64,000 nt of DNA from UBA2112 sp964596695 (GCA_964596695.1 CAZQVE010000002.1:1-64000); one strand, 5' to 3'; positions 41,638 to 50,649 are shown, numbered from the stretch's first letter. A program made the numbers and translations. The notes: generated from the letters alone by a model not told the origin.

Positions 41638-42027
41638 ATGCGTAAACAATTCGCAGTATTCCTCATCCGCTGGTTGCTGAATTCATTCGGCCTGTGGGTT
41701 GCTGTCCGACTACTAGGGTCGGGTTATAGTGATGCCCATATAGAGGCAAGTGTAGCCGGGTTCTTGTTGGCAGGTTTGATTTTTTCGATTATCAACACCA
41801 TATTGCGACCCATCATCGTTATATTGTCACTACCAGCTATTTTACTGACACTTGGTCTTTTCATGCTGGTCGTCAACGGCATTATGGTGTATGTCTCGCT
41901 CAAATTAGCACCAGGGTTCCATATGACATTTGTTAACTCAATTCTTACCGGAATGATCTTGAGTTTGATAAACTATATAGTGAGCAGCTTGTTGGAAATC
42001 AGCACGCATCGGAGGGAGACAACATGA
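41638..42027 (+). CDS. Phage-holin-family-IV-like membrane protein, 129 aa
   Basis: Four membrane segments, with SIINTILRPIIVILSLPAIL and LTLGLFMLVVNGIMVYVSL, a pattern characteristic of the widespread YvlD/holin superfamily IV proteins. Despite the name there is no phage context and the family is generally chromosomal, with unknown role. ATG 10 nt after TATACT (41622-41627), preceded by TGC. Overlaps secG by 4 nt. Confidence 0.8.
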   Translation: MRKQFAVFLIRWLLNSFGLWVAVRLLGSGYSDAHIEASVAGFLLAGLIFSIINTILRPIIVILSLPAILLTLGLFMLVVNGIMVYVSLKLAPGFHMTFVNSILTGMILSLINYIVSSLLEISTHRRETT

Positions 42028-42251
42028 CAATAGATGGAATTTTGCAATTTATCACGATCGGTTCAGGTATTTTGATGGCGACCTGTATTTTGCTGCAACA
42101 GCGTGGTGCCAGCCTTGGCGCCGGGTTCGGCAGCTCGGGCGAGCTATTCACTACCAGGCGCGGTCTGGATAAAAACCTATTCGAAGCAACGATTGTCTTG
42201 GCAGTAATATTCGTATTATCAATCCTGACAGGACTGTTGCTGCCTTCATAA
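42024..42251 (+). CDS. secG: Preprotein translocase subunit SecG
   Basis: 75 aa, two membrane helices joined by the conserved loop LLQQRGASLGAGFGSSGELFTTRRG (positions about 23-47). Part of the SecYEG channel, here needed for export of pilins, hydrolases and binding proteins. ATG overlaps the preceding stop (ATGA). Length and loop are typical of the family. Confidence 0.93.
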   Translation: MTIDGILQFITIGSGILMATCILLQQRGASLGAGFGSSGELFTTRRGLDKNLFEATIVLAVIFVLSILTGLLLPS

Positions 42252-42272
42252 CTACCGCAGGCGGTATAGTAT

Positions 42273-44054
42273 ATGGATGACGGCAAAGCTAGGTGGAAGC
42301 GGTTCGAGCTGAAAAAGCGCTCGAAAAAGCTGCGAAAACATGCTCGTCGCCTTGAAGGCGTCACGACTCGGCATGCACACCGTTTTCTTATTAGCCGCTG
42401 GGACAAAATCCGCGAAGTCCGGCTGCATATTATCGTTTGGCTAGGCAGTGTCGGCGTTTTGATTGCGATTGTCGGTATCCAGATGACGTGGTTCCAGCAA
42501 AGTTATGTCACGACGGCGGCGATCAGCGGCGGTACTTATGCCGAAGCGGTAAAGGGGCCGGTTCAGACGCTGAATCCGCTCTACGCGACGACGCCCGCCG
42601 AGCTTTCGGCGAGCCATTTGCTGTTCTCGTCGTTATTCGCCATGGACACGACCGGGCATCTGAAAGGCGATATCGCAACCTCTATGAAAGATGACGACGA
42701 CAAAGTCTTTACCGTCAAGCTACGCCACGACGCGCGCTGGCACGATGGTCAGCCTCTTACTGCGGCAGACGTCACATATACAGTGGGCTTGATGAAAAAC
42801 TCAGCCGCCCATGCGACTATGGCGAGTAGCTGGAAGGGTATAGAAGTCGAAAAGGTAGACGATTATACCGTCAAATTTACACTACCTGCATCGTACGCAG
42901 CGTTTCCGCAGGCGTTGACTTTCGGAATCTTGCCAAAGCACTTATTGAAGGAAATCGAACCGTCGGCACTCCGCGAGGCGGCATTTAGCACGTCGCCGAT
43001 TGGCAGCGGTCCGTTCAGCTTGCGCTTGCTGCAAGTTGTCGATCCAACGACCAAGCGCAGGGTGATTCATCTCGATGCAAGTGATGACTATTATGGTGGA
43101 CGTGCTCGACTAGACCATCTGCAGCTAGATGTGTATGACGACGACGAGAGTATGGCTAAAGCCCTAAAGACGGGTGAGGTGACAGGTGCTAGTGACGTTG
43201 CCAGTGATGTGGCTGCCAAGCTCGAAAAAGACAAACGCTATAGTATCGTGATCCGTCCGGTGAACGATGGCGTGTATGCGATTTTTAACACCGCTCAACC
43301 GGCACTGAAAGACAAAGTTGTTCGACAAGCGCTACAAATGGCGACGGACACTAAAGCGATTAGGCAGCAAATATACGGACATCCCAAGCAGCTGTATCTG
43401 CCGTTTATTTCTAGCCAAGTAGCTGGTGCCGATGCTATCCCGGCTCCAAAGCTCGATGTCGCTGCTGCTGCAAAATTGCTGGACAGCGCGGGGTGGGTCA
43501 TGAAAGACGGTGTGCGGACGAAAGGCGAGGATAAGCTTCGTCTGCGAGTCGTGATCCGTAAGAATACCAACTATGAGGCGGCGCTAGAGGTGCTAGCGAG
43601 ACAGTGGCGTAAACTTGGTGTTCGAGTTGATAGCGAGATTTTTGATACGAGCGACCCTGCGCAAAACTTCACGACGGACGTATTGCAACAGCGAAATTAC
43701 GACGTGCTGCTCGACAAACTTGTCATCGGTGGTGATCCAGACGTGTTTGCTTATTGGCATTCGCGCGGGTTGCTCAACTTTTCAAACTACGGCAACCCTA
43801 CGAGCGACGACGACCTCTCTAGTGCTCGGACAACGTCCAACATGACACTAAGATCGGTCAAGTATGTCGCCTTTGCGAAACGCTGGCTAGAGGATGTGCC
43901 GGCAATCGGTCTCTATCAGCCAAACTTTATCTATGTGCACAGTAAGTCGACGAAAGCCGTACGATCGTATGAGACGATTGTTGCTGCTGACGAGCACTAC
44001 GCGAACGTCCTATACTGGACAGCAAACCGAGGGACGGTATATAAAACACCGTAG
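42273..44054 (+). CDS. Membrane-anchored peptide-binding protein (SBP_bac_5)
   Basis: 593 aa. A strongly basic cytoplasmic N-terminus (1-50), one transmembrane helix (about 51-72), then an OppA/DppA-type solute-binding domain: TLNPLYATTPAE, FTVKLRHDARWHDGQPLTAADVTYT, GILPKHLL, GSGPFSL, VRQALQMATD. Such proteins bind oligopeptides or other solutes for ABC importers; no permease genes are adjacent. Instead of a lipobox it uses a membrane anchor, as expected for CPR bacteria. TATAGT lies only 2 nt before the ATG, so the true start may be a little downstream. Confidence 0.88.
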   Translation: MDDGKARWKRFELKKRSKKLRKHARRLEGVTTRHAHRFLISRWDKIREVRLHIIVWLGSVGVLIAIVGIQMTWFQQSYVTTAAISGGTYAEAVKGPVQTLNPLYATTPAELSASHLLFSSLFAMDTTGHLKGDIATSMKDDDDKVFTVKLRHDARWHDGQPLTAADVTYTVGLMKNSAAHATMASSWKGIEVEKVDDYTVKFTLPASYAAFPQALTFGILPKHLLKEIEPSALREAAFSTSPIGSGPFSLRLLQVVDPTTKRRVIHLDASDDYYGGRARLDHLQLDVYDDDESMAKALKTGEVTGASDVASDVAAKLEKDKRYSIVIRPVNDGVYAIFNTAQPALKDKVVRQALQMATDTKAIRQQIYGHPKQLYLPFISSQVAGADAIPAPKLDVAAAAKLLDSAGWVMKDGVRTKGEDKLRLRVVIRKNTNYEAALEVLARQWRKLGVRVDSEIFDTSDPAQNFTTDVLQQRNYDVLLDKLVIGGDPDVFAYWHSRGLLNFSNYGNPTSDDDLSSARTTSNMTLRSVKYVAFAKRWLEDVPAIGLYQPNFIYVHSKSTKAVRSYETIVAADEHYANVLYWTANRGTVYKTP

Positions 44055-44056
44055 CA

Positions 44057-45442
44057 ATGGCCGAACTGCCTCGCGACTTCTCTCATCTGACATCTCGACC
44101 GCCTGAAGACGAACGATTATTTCATAGTCCGATTGTTGAGCGTGCTATCAGTGAGACGGCGGTGAAGATTCGTGACGAAAAGTTGCGTCGGATGTTCGTG
44201 CAGTGCCTCCCGAATACGCTTGATACGACTGTTCAGTATCATGAAGACGATGACGGTAATCCCGATACTGTCGTGATTACCGGTGACATCCCTGCTATGT
44301 GGCTGCGTGATTCAAATAGCCAATTGCGACCGTATCTTAGGTTTGCTAATCGCGAGCAGAAGCTGCAGAAAATGTTCGCAGGGCTTATTTTTCGACAATC
44401 GCAATCAATCTTGATAGATCCTTATGCTAACGCATTTGTCGATCCGTATGTCGACGATCCGCCGAAGACGCCGCACTGGGAGCCTGGCGATGGCTGGCAT
44501 CCAGGCGTATGGGAGCGTAAGTACGAACTGGATAGTCTGGCGGCATTTTTTGATCTGTCGCAGAAGTATCATGAAAAAACCGGTGACCTGCGTCCTTTTG
44601 ACGAAAATTGGATCAAAGCGTCAGTTATGGCACTTGATGTTGTTCGCTCCGGGCAACGCTCCGTGAAATATAACAAACAATCGATGCACCGCGGCCTGCA
44701 GCCGAGCGGCAATCCTTTTCCGGCTGTGGACGTTCGCGGCTGGGGTCACCCAAATGCTGAGACGGGCATGAGCCGCACGTTGTTCCGTCCGTCCGACGAC
44801 GAGGCGAAGCTACCGTATCTCGTACCCGCCAACGCTATGGCCGTCGTGGCGATGACGGGCATGGCGCGAGTTTTACGCCATATGCGTGAGCCGCAGTTAG
44901 CGGGGGAGTTCATGGCCACGGCAAATGAGATACATGAGGGCATCCAGGAACACGGTATAATCACGCATAAAAAATACGGCCGTATGTTCGCCTACGAAGT
45001 TGATGGTAGCGGCGGGCAAATCGTGATGGACGACCCAAACGTTCCGAGTCTGCTTTCGCTGCCATACCTGGGTTATGTTTACGCCCAGACTCCGGTCTGG
45101 CAAAATACCAAACGCTTCATTACCAGCGATGACAATCCGTACTGGGTGAGTGGCAAAGAAGCCGAGGGTCTCAGTAGTCCGCATGTCGGTGAATTTGATA
45201 TGCGCTGGCCAATCGAGACGATTATGCGCATTATGACGAGTAATGATGAGCAGGAGATCGCGGCATGCTTACGTATACTGCGCGATACGAGCGCAGGAAC
45301 GTACTTCCAGCACGAAGCCATTAACGTGGACGACTCAGGAGACTATACTCGCCCGTGGTTTGGTTGGGCGAATTCGCTGTTCGGCGAAATGACACTCGAT
45401 CTTAGCGAACGAAAGCCGCATTTGCTAGCGCAGCAGTTCTAA
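44057..45442 (+). CDS. GH125 exo-alpha-mannosidase-like protein
   Basis: 461 aa (alpha/alpha)6-barrel enzyme. Family signatures: ITGDIPAMWLRDSNSQLRPYL, YELDSLAAFFDL, DDPNVPSLLSLPYLGY, RFITSDDNPYWVSGKEAEG, SSPHVG and FGWANSLFGEM. GH125 members are metal-independent exo-alpha-1,6-mannosidases. No signal peptide is visible, so it acts inside the cell. It starts 2 nt after the binding-protein stop, so uptake and breakdown of a mannosylated compound may be linked. The end overlaps the convergent DUF1697 gene by 18 bp. Confidence 0.87.
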   Translation: MAELPRDFSHLTSRPPEDERLFHSPIVERAISETAVKIRDEKLRRMFVQCLPNTLDTTVQYHEDDDGNPDTVVITGDIPAMWLRDSNSQLRPYLRFANREQKLQKMFAGLIFRQSQSILIDPYANAFVDPYVDDPPKTPHWEPGDGWHPGVWERKYELDSLAAFFDLSQKYHEKTGDLRPFDENWIKASVMALDVVRSGQRSVKYNKQSMHRGLQPSGNPFPAVDVRGWGHPNAETGMSRTLFRPSDDEAKLPYLVPANAMAVVAMTGMARVLRHMREPQLAGEFMATANEIHEGIQEHGIITHKKYGRMFAYEVDGSGGQIVMDDPNVPSLLSLPYLGYVYAQTPVWQNTKRFITSDDNPYWVSGKEAEGLSSPHVGEFDMRWPIETIMRIMTSNDEQEIAACLRILRDTSAGTYFQHEAINVDDSGDYTRPWFGWANSLFGEMTLDLSERKPHLLAQQF

Positions 45443-45967
45443 TAATTTTGTCGTCGTGTTCCAGGTACGAATAGTCATGGACTTGTAAGTGGGCGTCCCG
45501 GCAATGGCGCTCAGTCGGCTTTTTGTCCGTAAAGCGCCAAGTCGCTGAGAGTAGATAACTCCGGTGCCTGGCCATATCTTGTCGACTCCGTCTCGTGGTT
45601 TGAATACCTTTATCGCCTCATCCGCGTTTATGTCCATAAGAAAAATAACATCACTGTAATAGGTGTCCGGCCGCTCACCGAATCCAGCCGGTTTGTTGTC
45701 GATAACAGCCTGGAGCTGTGCTCGTGGTAGCACTAAAACTTTTATCAGTTCACTATCGAGTTTGAAGCGCCGTGGAAGTGCGTATTCAATCATGTCTTTT
45801 ATCTCGTCGACGCGCTTGTCGGACTCAACTAGCACGTTGCCGCTGGCGATAAAAGTCGAAACATTGGTAAAGCCGATTTCTTCCAGACACTCCTTCAAAA
45901 GCACCATCGGTACTTTGTTCTTGCCCCCGACGTTGATTCCGCGGAGTAGTATGACGTAGCGTTCCAT
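45425..45967 (-). CDS. DUF1697 family protein
   Basis: 180 aa from the ATG at 45967 (MERYVILLRGINVGGKNKVPM). The N-terminal signature RGINVGGKNKVPM, then ECLEEIGFTNVSTFIASGNVL and IYSQRLGALRTKSRL identify DUF1697. The family has no established function. A longer frame beginning 126 nt upstream would run through the neighbouring promoter and gene and is rejected. TATACT on this strand (45982-45977) ends 9 nt before the start. Confidence 0.88.
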   Translation of the reverse strand: MERYVILLRGINVGGKNKVPMVLLKECLEEIGFTNVSTFIASGNVLVESDKRVDEIKDMIEYALPRRFKLDSELIKVLVLPRAQLQAVIDNKPAGFGERPDTYYSDVIFLMDINADEAIKVFKPRDGVDKIWPGTGVIYSQRLGALRTKSRLSAIAGTPTYKSMTIRTWNTTTKLLELLR

Positions 45968-45992
45968 ATAGTATTTAGTATAGTATAAAGAC
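45968..45992. promoter_or_regulatory. Bidirectional leaderless promoter
   Basis: Only 25 bp separate the start codons of DUF1697 (minus) and alanine racemase (plus). Minus -10 TATACT (45982-45977) and plus -10 TATAGT (45979-45984) share four base pairs, and each lies 8-9 nt from its own start codon. Both mRNAs should be leaderless and their transcription mutually exclusive at any moment. Confidence 0.7.
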
Positions 45993-47147
45993 ATGTTACT
46001 TCGCTCCAAGATTAACGCTATTCTACGCCGCCTCGAGCATACATATACGACGCATAATCGCATAGAAGTATCGCGCTCGGCGCTGCTCGACAACCTCGAC
46101 TTGTTTCAACGCGTGAGCGGGTTGCCCGTTATTCCGGTTCTGAAGGGTAATGCCTATGGGCACGGTATTACGCAAGTTGCTAGAGCGCTTCGGAGGCGCA
46201 AACTGCCGTATGTTGCGGTCGACGGCTACTTCGAGGCGCTACGCATCCGAGAGGTGAGCCGCCAGCCGGTGCTTATTATGGGCGCGATTTCACCCGAGAA
46301 TTTCCGGCGCATGCGTTACGACAATTTTTCGTTCGTCGTGCAGGATCGGACGAGTATTGACGCGCTTGGCAGGACAGGTAAGCGTATCAAGCTACACCTG
46401 GAATGTGATACCGGTATGAATCGCTATGGCGCGAAACCAGACGAAGTCACCAGCCTGGTAAAACGCATTTTGTCATACAAGAATCTGACGCTCGAAGGTG
46501 TCATGAGCCACCTCGCGGATAGCGACGGTAGTGATCCGGCAACGGTTACGGCAGCCGTGAAACGGTTTGATACTTGCGTCGAGAAAGTACTTGCCGCCGG
46601 TGCGCATCCGACACTCTTTCACGTAGCTCAGAGTGCCGGTAGTGTACGAGCTCAGTCTCACTATGCCAACGCTATTCGCGTAGGAATAGGACTGTATGGT
46701 ATCAATCCGTTCCCGAAGGGTCACCAGAGCCACAAGAAATTACGGGACTTACGGCCGGCGCAGCAGCTCGTTAGTACGATTACCAGGGTAATCAAACTGA
46801 AAAAGGGCGAAAAAGTCAGCTACAACTATACGTTTACCGCACCGAAAGACATGACGATAGGCGTGTTGCCACTTGGCTATTATGAGGGCGTCAACCGTAC
46901 GCTCAGCAATACCGGGGTAGTAAAGATTGGTAGCGCATTCGCGCCAATCGTTGGCCGCGTGTGTATGAATCATACTATGATTAACCTTGACGGCGTGAGC
47001 GCAAAAGTCGGTGACGAGGTCGTCGTGTATAGCAATAATCCTAAAGATAGGAACGCTATCGATCCTATCGCTCACAGGTATGGACTGTTCAACTATAATC
47101 TCCTGACCGCTCTCGGCCACACTATCCGACGAATACTCGTAGAATAA
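45993..47147 (+). CDS. alr: Alanine racemase
   Basis: 384 aa fold III PLP enzyme making D-alanine for peptidoglycan. PLP lysine K51 (IPVLKGNAYGHG), catalytic tyrosine Y277 (EKVSYNYTFTA), and IGVLPLGYYEGVNR and VGRVCMNHTMINL as family landmarks; the last usually reads RVCMDQ, here MNH. Residues 1-20 (LLRSKINAILRRLEHTYTTH) extend the usual N-terminus. Expression is tied to the overlapping divergent promoter described separately. Confidence 0.93.
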   Translation: MLLRSKINAILRRLEHTYTTHNRIEVSRSALLDNLDLFQRVSGLPVIPVLKGNAYGHGITQVARALRRRKLPYVAVDGYFEALRIREVSRQPVLIMGAISPENFRRMRYDNFSFVVQDRTSIDALGRTGKRIKLHLECDTGMNRYGAKPDEVTSLVKRILSYKNLTLEGVMSHLADSDGSDPATVTAAVKRFDTCVEKVLAAGAHPTLFHVAQSAGSVRAQSHYANAIRVGIGLYGINPFPKGHQSHKKLRDLRPAQQLVSTITRVIKLKKGEKVSYNYTFTAPKDMTIGVLPLGYYEGVNRTLSNTGVVKIGSAFAPIVGRVCMNHTMINLDGVSAKVGDEVVVYSNNPKDRNAIDPIAHRYGLFNYNLLTALGHTIRRILVE

Positions 47148-47186
47148 TAGCTGGCAATCTCGGTCTTTGTGTGGCAAACTGTGTTT

Positions 47187-47978
47187 ATGGTTAAAAAGCA
47201 TAAGCGTAATGATATGCTGCAAAAAACGACAATACTTTTCGGATACACACTGTTCGTGCTACTCGTGTTGGGCACGATGTTTTCAACGGTTGTGCCGTTT
47301 GGCGTACTTGCGTTCCAGCCCCACGTTCGCCATATCAATGTATTGGTTACCTTACTAACGTTGACAATATCAGCCTTGCTACCGCTTATCTTGGCGTATA
47401 TTGTCGGTGACAAAACGACGCGTACGAAGAACGCTAAGGCGCATCATCTAAACGGTATATTACTTGGGTTCCTAGCGTACTGGCTATCGGTATTTATAGG
47501 GCTAGTTGGCTCAGACGTTACGGTTGATATACGGCAGGCTGTTTCGGAACCGCTTGCATCGGTGTTGATATGTTGGCCAGTCGTGTTAACACTTCTGATT
47601 ACTATCTGGGTAGCGTTAAACCATACGTTGCGTCGTACGGGTACATTGTTAGAATACGGTCCCTATCAAGCGCTGCTGATCGTGAGTGCGATTGTCGCGT
47701 CGGCATACGCGTTAATGCCGTTTTATGTCTTTATGCCGCTATTATTTATAGCTATTTCGTATGTCCTGCTGTCTACTATCACTTCATGGAGGACACGCCT
47801 CACGGCAGCCGCATTGGCGTATACAGTAGGTCCGGTTGTCACGCTTAGCGTATTCATGCTTATGACTAGCTTTCAGTTTACACCCATACATATTCCCGAC
47901 TTCGTAACTGGAATGGTATCGGGTGTCGTTGGTTTGGTGGCGTGGGTGGCGTATTTGTGGCGCGTGCGTTTATCGTAA
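47187..47978 (+). CDS. Multi-pass membrane protein of unknown function, 263 aa
   Basis: About seven or eight hydrophobic segments covering most of the chain; cytoplasmic loop VGDKTTRTKNAKAHH near residue 80. No transporter or enzyme signature recognised. The ATG at 47187 (MVKKHKRND) is preferred over a GTG 18 nt upstream since a -10-like CAAACT precedes it by 6 nt. It ends 18 nt before a pilin gene and may be co-transcribed with it. Confidence 0.7.
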   Translation: MVKKHKRNDMLQKTTILFGYTLFVLLVLGTMFSTVVPFGVLAFQPHVRHINVLVTLLTLTISALLPLILAYIVGDKTTRTKNAKAHHLNGILLGFLAYWLSVFIGLVGSDVTVDIRQAVSEPLASVLICWPVVLTLLITIWVALNHTLRRTGTLLEYGPYQALLIVSAIVASAYALMPFYVFMPLLFIAISYVLLSTITSWRTRLTAAALAYTVGPVVTLSVFMLMTSFQFTPIHIPDFVTGMVSGVVGLVAWVAYLWRVRLS

Positions 47979-47996
47979 GGTAGGAGCCAAAGACAT

Positions 47997-48584
47997 ATGA
48001 TGATTCCGACGAAAATCCAGGAAAAGAAAAACGAAGGCTTCACGCTCGTGGAGCTCATTATCGTTATCGTGGTGATCGGTATTCTCGCTGCGATTATTCT
48101 TGTGGCGTATAACGGCGTTACCGCTAATGCCAAAGATACGGCACGCATAGCGAAGATAAAGGAGATCTCAAAAGCCATAGAACTGTACCAAGCTACCAAC
48201 GGCTACTATCCGAAGATACAAGACGCCTCAGGAAACGAGACCACCTGCGATTATCATGGAGAGAATTGGGGGCACTGTGATCGTAACAAAGACCTTTCGG
48301 ACGCGTTGGCGCCGTATATTAAAATCGACCCGACGTCACTTTCGTCAACGGCACCGGACGCCGTAGGTAGCAACTATTATTACACGTCTTCCAAAGATGA
48401 CGATTACCAAACATACGGAATCATGATTTATCTCGACGGTGACGGCGGAAAAAACGATGGCGGCTATTATGGTGATGCCTATGAGCTTGGTCCTAGTGTT
48501 GGTTACTGTATGAAGAAATACACTGGAAGTGACAGAAGTTGGAAATGGAGTACCGGAGACGAAGTGTGTATCGGAGGCAATTAG
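47997..48584 (+). CDS. Type IV pilin-like protein, 195 aa
   Basis: Leader MMIPTKIQEKKNEG, standard helix ending VAYNGV. Shine-Dalgarno-like TAGGAG is 11 nt upstream. The globular part resembles major pilins with DTARIAKIKEISKAIELYQATNGYYPKI, two close cysteines (TTCDYHGENWGHCDRN), then a Gly/Asp-rich YLDGDGGKNDGGYYGDAYEL that looks like a calcium-binding loop, and a final pair (YCMKKYTG, EVCIGGN). It lacks a terminal WxxW. The calcium-loop suggestion is an inference from Asp spacing. Confidence 0.9.
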   Translation: MMIPTKIQEKKNEGFTLVELIIVIVVIGILAAIILVAYNGVTANAKDTARIAKIKEISKAIELYQATNGYYPKIQDASGNETTCDYHGENWGHCDRNKDLSDALAPYIKIDPTSLSSTAPDAVGSNYYYTSSKDDDYQTYGIMIYLDGDGGKNDGGYYGDAYELGPSVGYCMKKYTGSDRSWKWSTGDEVCIGGN

Positions 48585-48600
48585 CTGGTCGCGGGAGTGC

Positions 48601-48912
48601 TTAGTACGCAGTTTTGCGATGTTTGGAGTCAGACGGCGACTTGCGAGCAATCGCGTAATAGTTCTGCAAGTAAAGAAGTTCGTTGGCAAGCCGCTCAAAA
48701 TCAACTGCTGCCGGGTTCTCCTCCACCGCGAGGCGCTGACTTAGCACCTCGAGCGTTGTTGCCAGAGTAACGAAATAATCACCCGACCGTATCTGTGTAT
48801 CTAGTTTTTCGGTGTCGACCGATATGTAATCGCCGGCGAGGCGCGGATCAGCGCTCCAATGAGATAGCAGGTTGTCGTTTGGTTGCAAAGCATAGGCGAG
48901 GCCAGTGCTCAC
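48601..48912 (-). CDS. Hypothetical protein downstream of radC, 103 aa
   Basis: Not recognised. Soluble, mostly helical: YISVDTEKLDTQIRSGDYFVTLATTLEVLSQRLAVEENP is broken by short polar turns, with FERLANELLYLQNYYAIARK near the end. The ATG overlaps the radC stop by 4 nt, so the two are translated together. Confidence 0.72.
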   Translation of the reverse strand: MSTGLAYALQPNDNLLSHWSADPRLAGDYISVDTEKLDTQIRSGDYFVTLATTLEVLSQRLAVEENPAAVDFERLANELLYLQNYYAIARKSPSDSKHRKTAY

Positions 48913-49655
48913 GCTTCATCCTCCAGGAGGCTCTTGTAGTTAGTATCGGTAACGATGAGATGATCGAGTAGGTCGATACCCAGTATGCTGCCGGCGGCTC
49001 GTAATTGCTGGGTGACTTCCATGTCGGCTGGCGTCGGCTCTAGCGCACCTGATGGATGGTTGTGCGCGATGATGACGGCGACTGCACCGTGCTCGATAGC
49101 GGGCTGAAATACTTCGCGCGGGTGAACGATGTTGGCGGTTAGACTACCGACGGATATCGTCTCTTCATGAATCAGCTGGTAGCGGCTGTTTAAGTATAGA
49201 CCTCGGAGCTGTTCTTTCTTGAGCGTACCCATGTCGCGCAAATAATGCGACGCCTGGCTGGCGGTCCGTACGAATACCGGTCGTTCACCGCGTGTCTCGA
49301 AAAAGCGGCGACCAAGTTCTACGCCCGCGACCAGTTGGTAGGCTTTGTTTTGTGGAATCATCAGAACCTCTGCAAGCTTGGCGGGATCGGTCTCGTGCAG
49401 TATGGCTTTTTCGCCGTATTCTTTCAATACGCGTCGTGACATCTCTAGTACGTCCTCTTTGCGCGTGCCGACGCTCCACAGTATAGCTACGAGCTCAGCC
49501 ATACTAAGAGATGATGGGCCGAACTTTGCTAGTTTTTCGCGGGGTTTGTCTTCAATAGGTAGATCGCGCACGCGAAGCACATAGCGCTCCTCGCCCATGA
49601 TCAAATCACGGTCGGCTAATTGATATGCAGTTGGTTCCGATGAAGTTTGTTGCAT
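48909..49655 (-). CDS. radC: RadC family JAMM-domain protein
   Basis: 248 aa. N-terminal helix-hairpin-helix-like region (REKLAKFGPSSLSMAELVAILW) and C-terminal MPN/JAMM domain: E in the strand, then IAHNHPSGALEPTPADMEVT with the HxHx(n)D zinc motif. Role in DNA repair is doubtful in the literature; function is unsettled. The ATG is 6 nt after a minus-strand TAATAT (49667-49662), preceded by TGG. Followed by a 103-aa partner gene. Confidence 0.92.
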   Translation of the reverse strand: MQQTSSEPTAYQLADRDLIMGEERYVLRVRDLPIEDKPREKLAKFGPSSLSMAELVAILWSVGTRKEDVLEMSRRVLKEYGEKAILHETDPAKLAEVLMIPQNKAYQLVAGVELGRRFFETRGERPVFVRTASQASHYLRDMGTLKKEQLRGLYLNSRYQLIHEETISVGSLTANIVHPREVFQPAIEHGAVAVIIAHNHPSGALEPTPADMEVTQQLRAAGSILGIDLLDHLIVTDTNYKSLLEDEA

Positions 49656-49740
49656 ATGACTATATTACCACTTTAGCACAAGCTTTTGATTATATGAGAG
49701 AGTCGTGGATTTAGGAGCGTACTTTCTTTGATAAGTAAAA

Positions 49741-49760
49741 GAGCACGCCGGGGCGTGCTC
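49741..49760 (-). terminator. Terminator of the 49768 gene
   Basis: On the minus strand GAGCACGCC-CC-GGCGTGCTC is followed by TTTTACTT, a good rho-independent terminator placed 7 nt after the stop codon. Confidence 0.85.
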
Positions 49761-49767
49761 TGGTGGT

Positions 49768-50535
49768 TTACTTGGAGAACAGCGTGCGAAAGCTCCGCGA
49801 CCGACCGATCAAACCGGCTATTCGTTGAGCTTCGAGTGTGTCGTCCGACTCATCCATGGAGCGGTCGATTGCCTGCTGTACAGGCTGTAGCGCGTCTTGC
49901 TTCGCCCTCTCTACGGCGACTTTATCACGATACGCTTCCATGATACGACTGGCGTATACCCCGACAGTTTCATCGTACTCCGTACGGAGCAGCTTGTGAT
50001 GCTCGAAACTTAGTTCAGCTGAACCAAGCTCGCATTGCAACTCAAGTACGATGCTGCTTCGCAGGCACTCATCGATGACGGTTTTGCCGATGAGCTGCAG
50101 CTTGCCCTTTATAAGCTCACGCAAGCTTGATCCTTCTTGCTTCCACTCGTAATGAGCGTTGGTATAGTCGGGGAAGAAATTTTTGAAATCTTCTTTTCGA
50201 GGTTCTGGATGTTGCGGGCAAATTGTCAGCGCGGCGAGTTCAAGCAGCCCGGCGTAGACAGACTGTGCTTGCTTGTCGCACTGTATGTCCGACCTAGTCT
50301 CGCTCCAGAGACAAACCGCGTTTTCTCGTAGCAGTTGCTTGTAGTAGCGAGTCGCACGAAAACGCATCGCATCGCCGAGCCGTTGCCGGAATGGCGCAAG
50401 ACCACAAACCGTGTCTGCCGCTTTGCGGATTTCACCGTCGTCATCATTGCCAAAAATCCAAAACGTTGCGACCGCAAGATCTAAGGGCTCCTTCCTGTTG
50501 ATAGGATGAATTTTCCTGTAGGTCGTGTATTCCAC
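49768..50535 (-). CDS. Hypothetical protein, 255 aa
   Basis: Not recognised. Soluble and helical throughout, with charged segments (KQEGSSLRELIKGKLQLIGK, ASRIMEAYRDKVAVERAKQD, SDDTLEAQRIAGLIGRSRSF) and four Cys. GTG start at 50535 has a perfect Shine-Dalgarno (AAGGAG, spacing 6); a TTG 33 nt upstream is possible, as TGG-TATAAT (50585-50577) would place the RNA start near it. So the gene appears to have a short leader of about 35 nt. Confidence 0.7.
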   Translation of the reverse strand: MEYTTYRKIHPINRKEPLDLAVATFWIFGNDDDGEIRKAADTVCGLAPFRQRLGDAMRFRATRYYKQLLRENAVCLWSETRSDIQCDKQAQSVYAGLLELAALTICPQHPEPRKEDFKNFFPDYTNAHYEWKQEGSSLRELIKGKLQLIGKTVIDECLRSSIVLELQCELGSAELSFEHHKLLRTEYDETVGVYASRIMEAYRDKVAVERAKQDALQPVQQAIDRSMDESDDTLEAQRIAGLIGRSRSFRTLFSK

Positions 50536-50623
50536 GATAGTCTCCTTGTGTAAGGTACTCCCAACCAATTGATGTGATTATACCACGACCATAAAGTTCA
50601 AGTTCGACGGGTACCAAATAAAA

Positions 50624-50642
50624 AACTGGTACAAGACCAGTT
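50624..50642 (-). terminator. Terminator after tRNA-Leu
   Basis: On the minus strand AACTGGT-CTTGT-ACCAGTT followed by TTTTATT, beginning 8 nt after the tRNA CCA end. Confidence 0.85.
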
Positions 50643-50649
50643 ATTTATT

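Noticed and set aside
41638..42027. Prophage remnant suggested by the holin-like protein and the baseplate-J-like protein at 12.9 kb
   Set aside because: Both families are common chromosomal genes in non-phage contexts and no integrase, capsid or tail gene is present.
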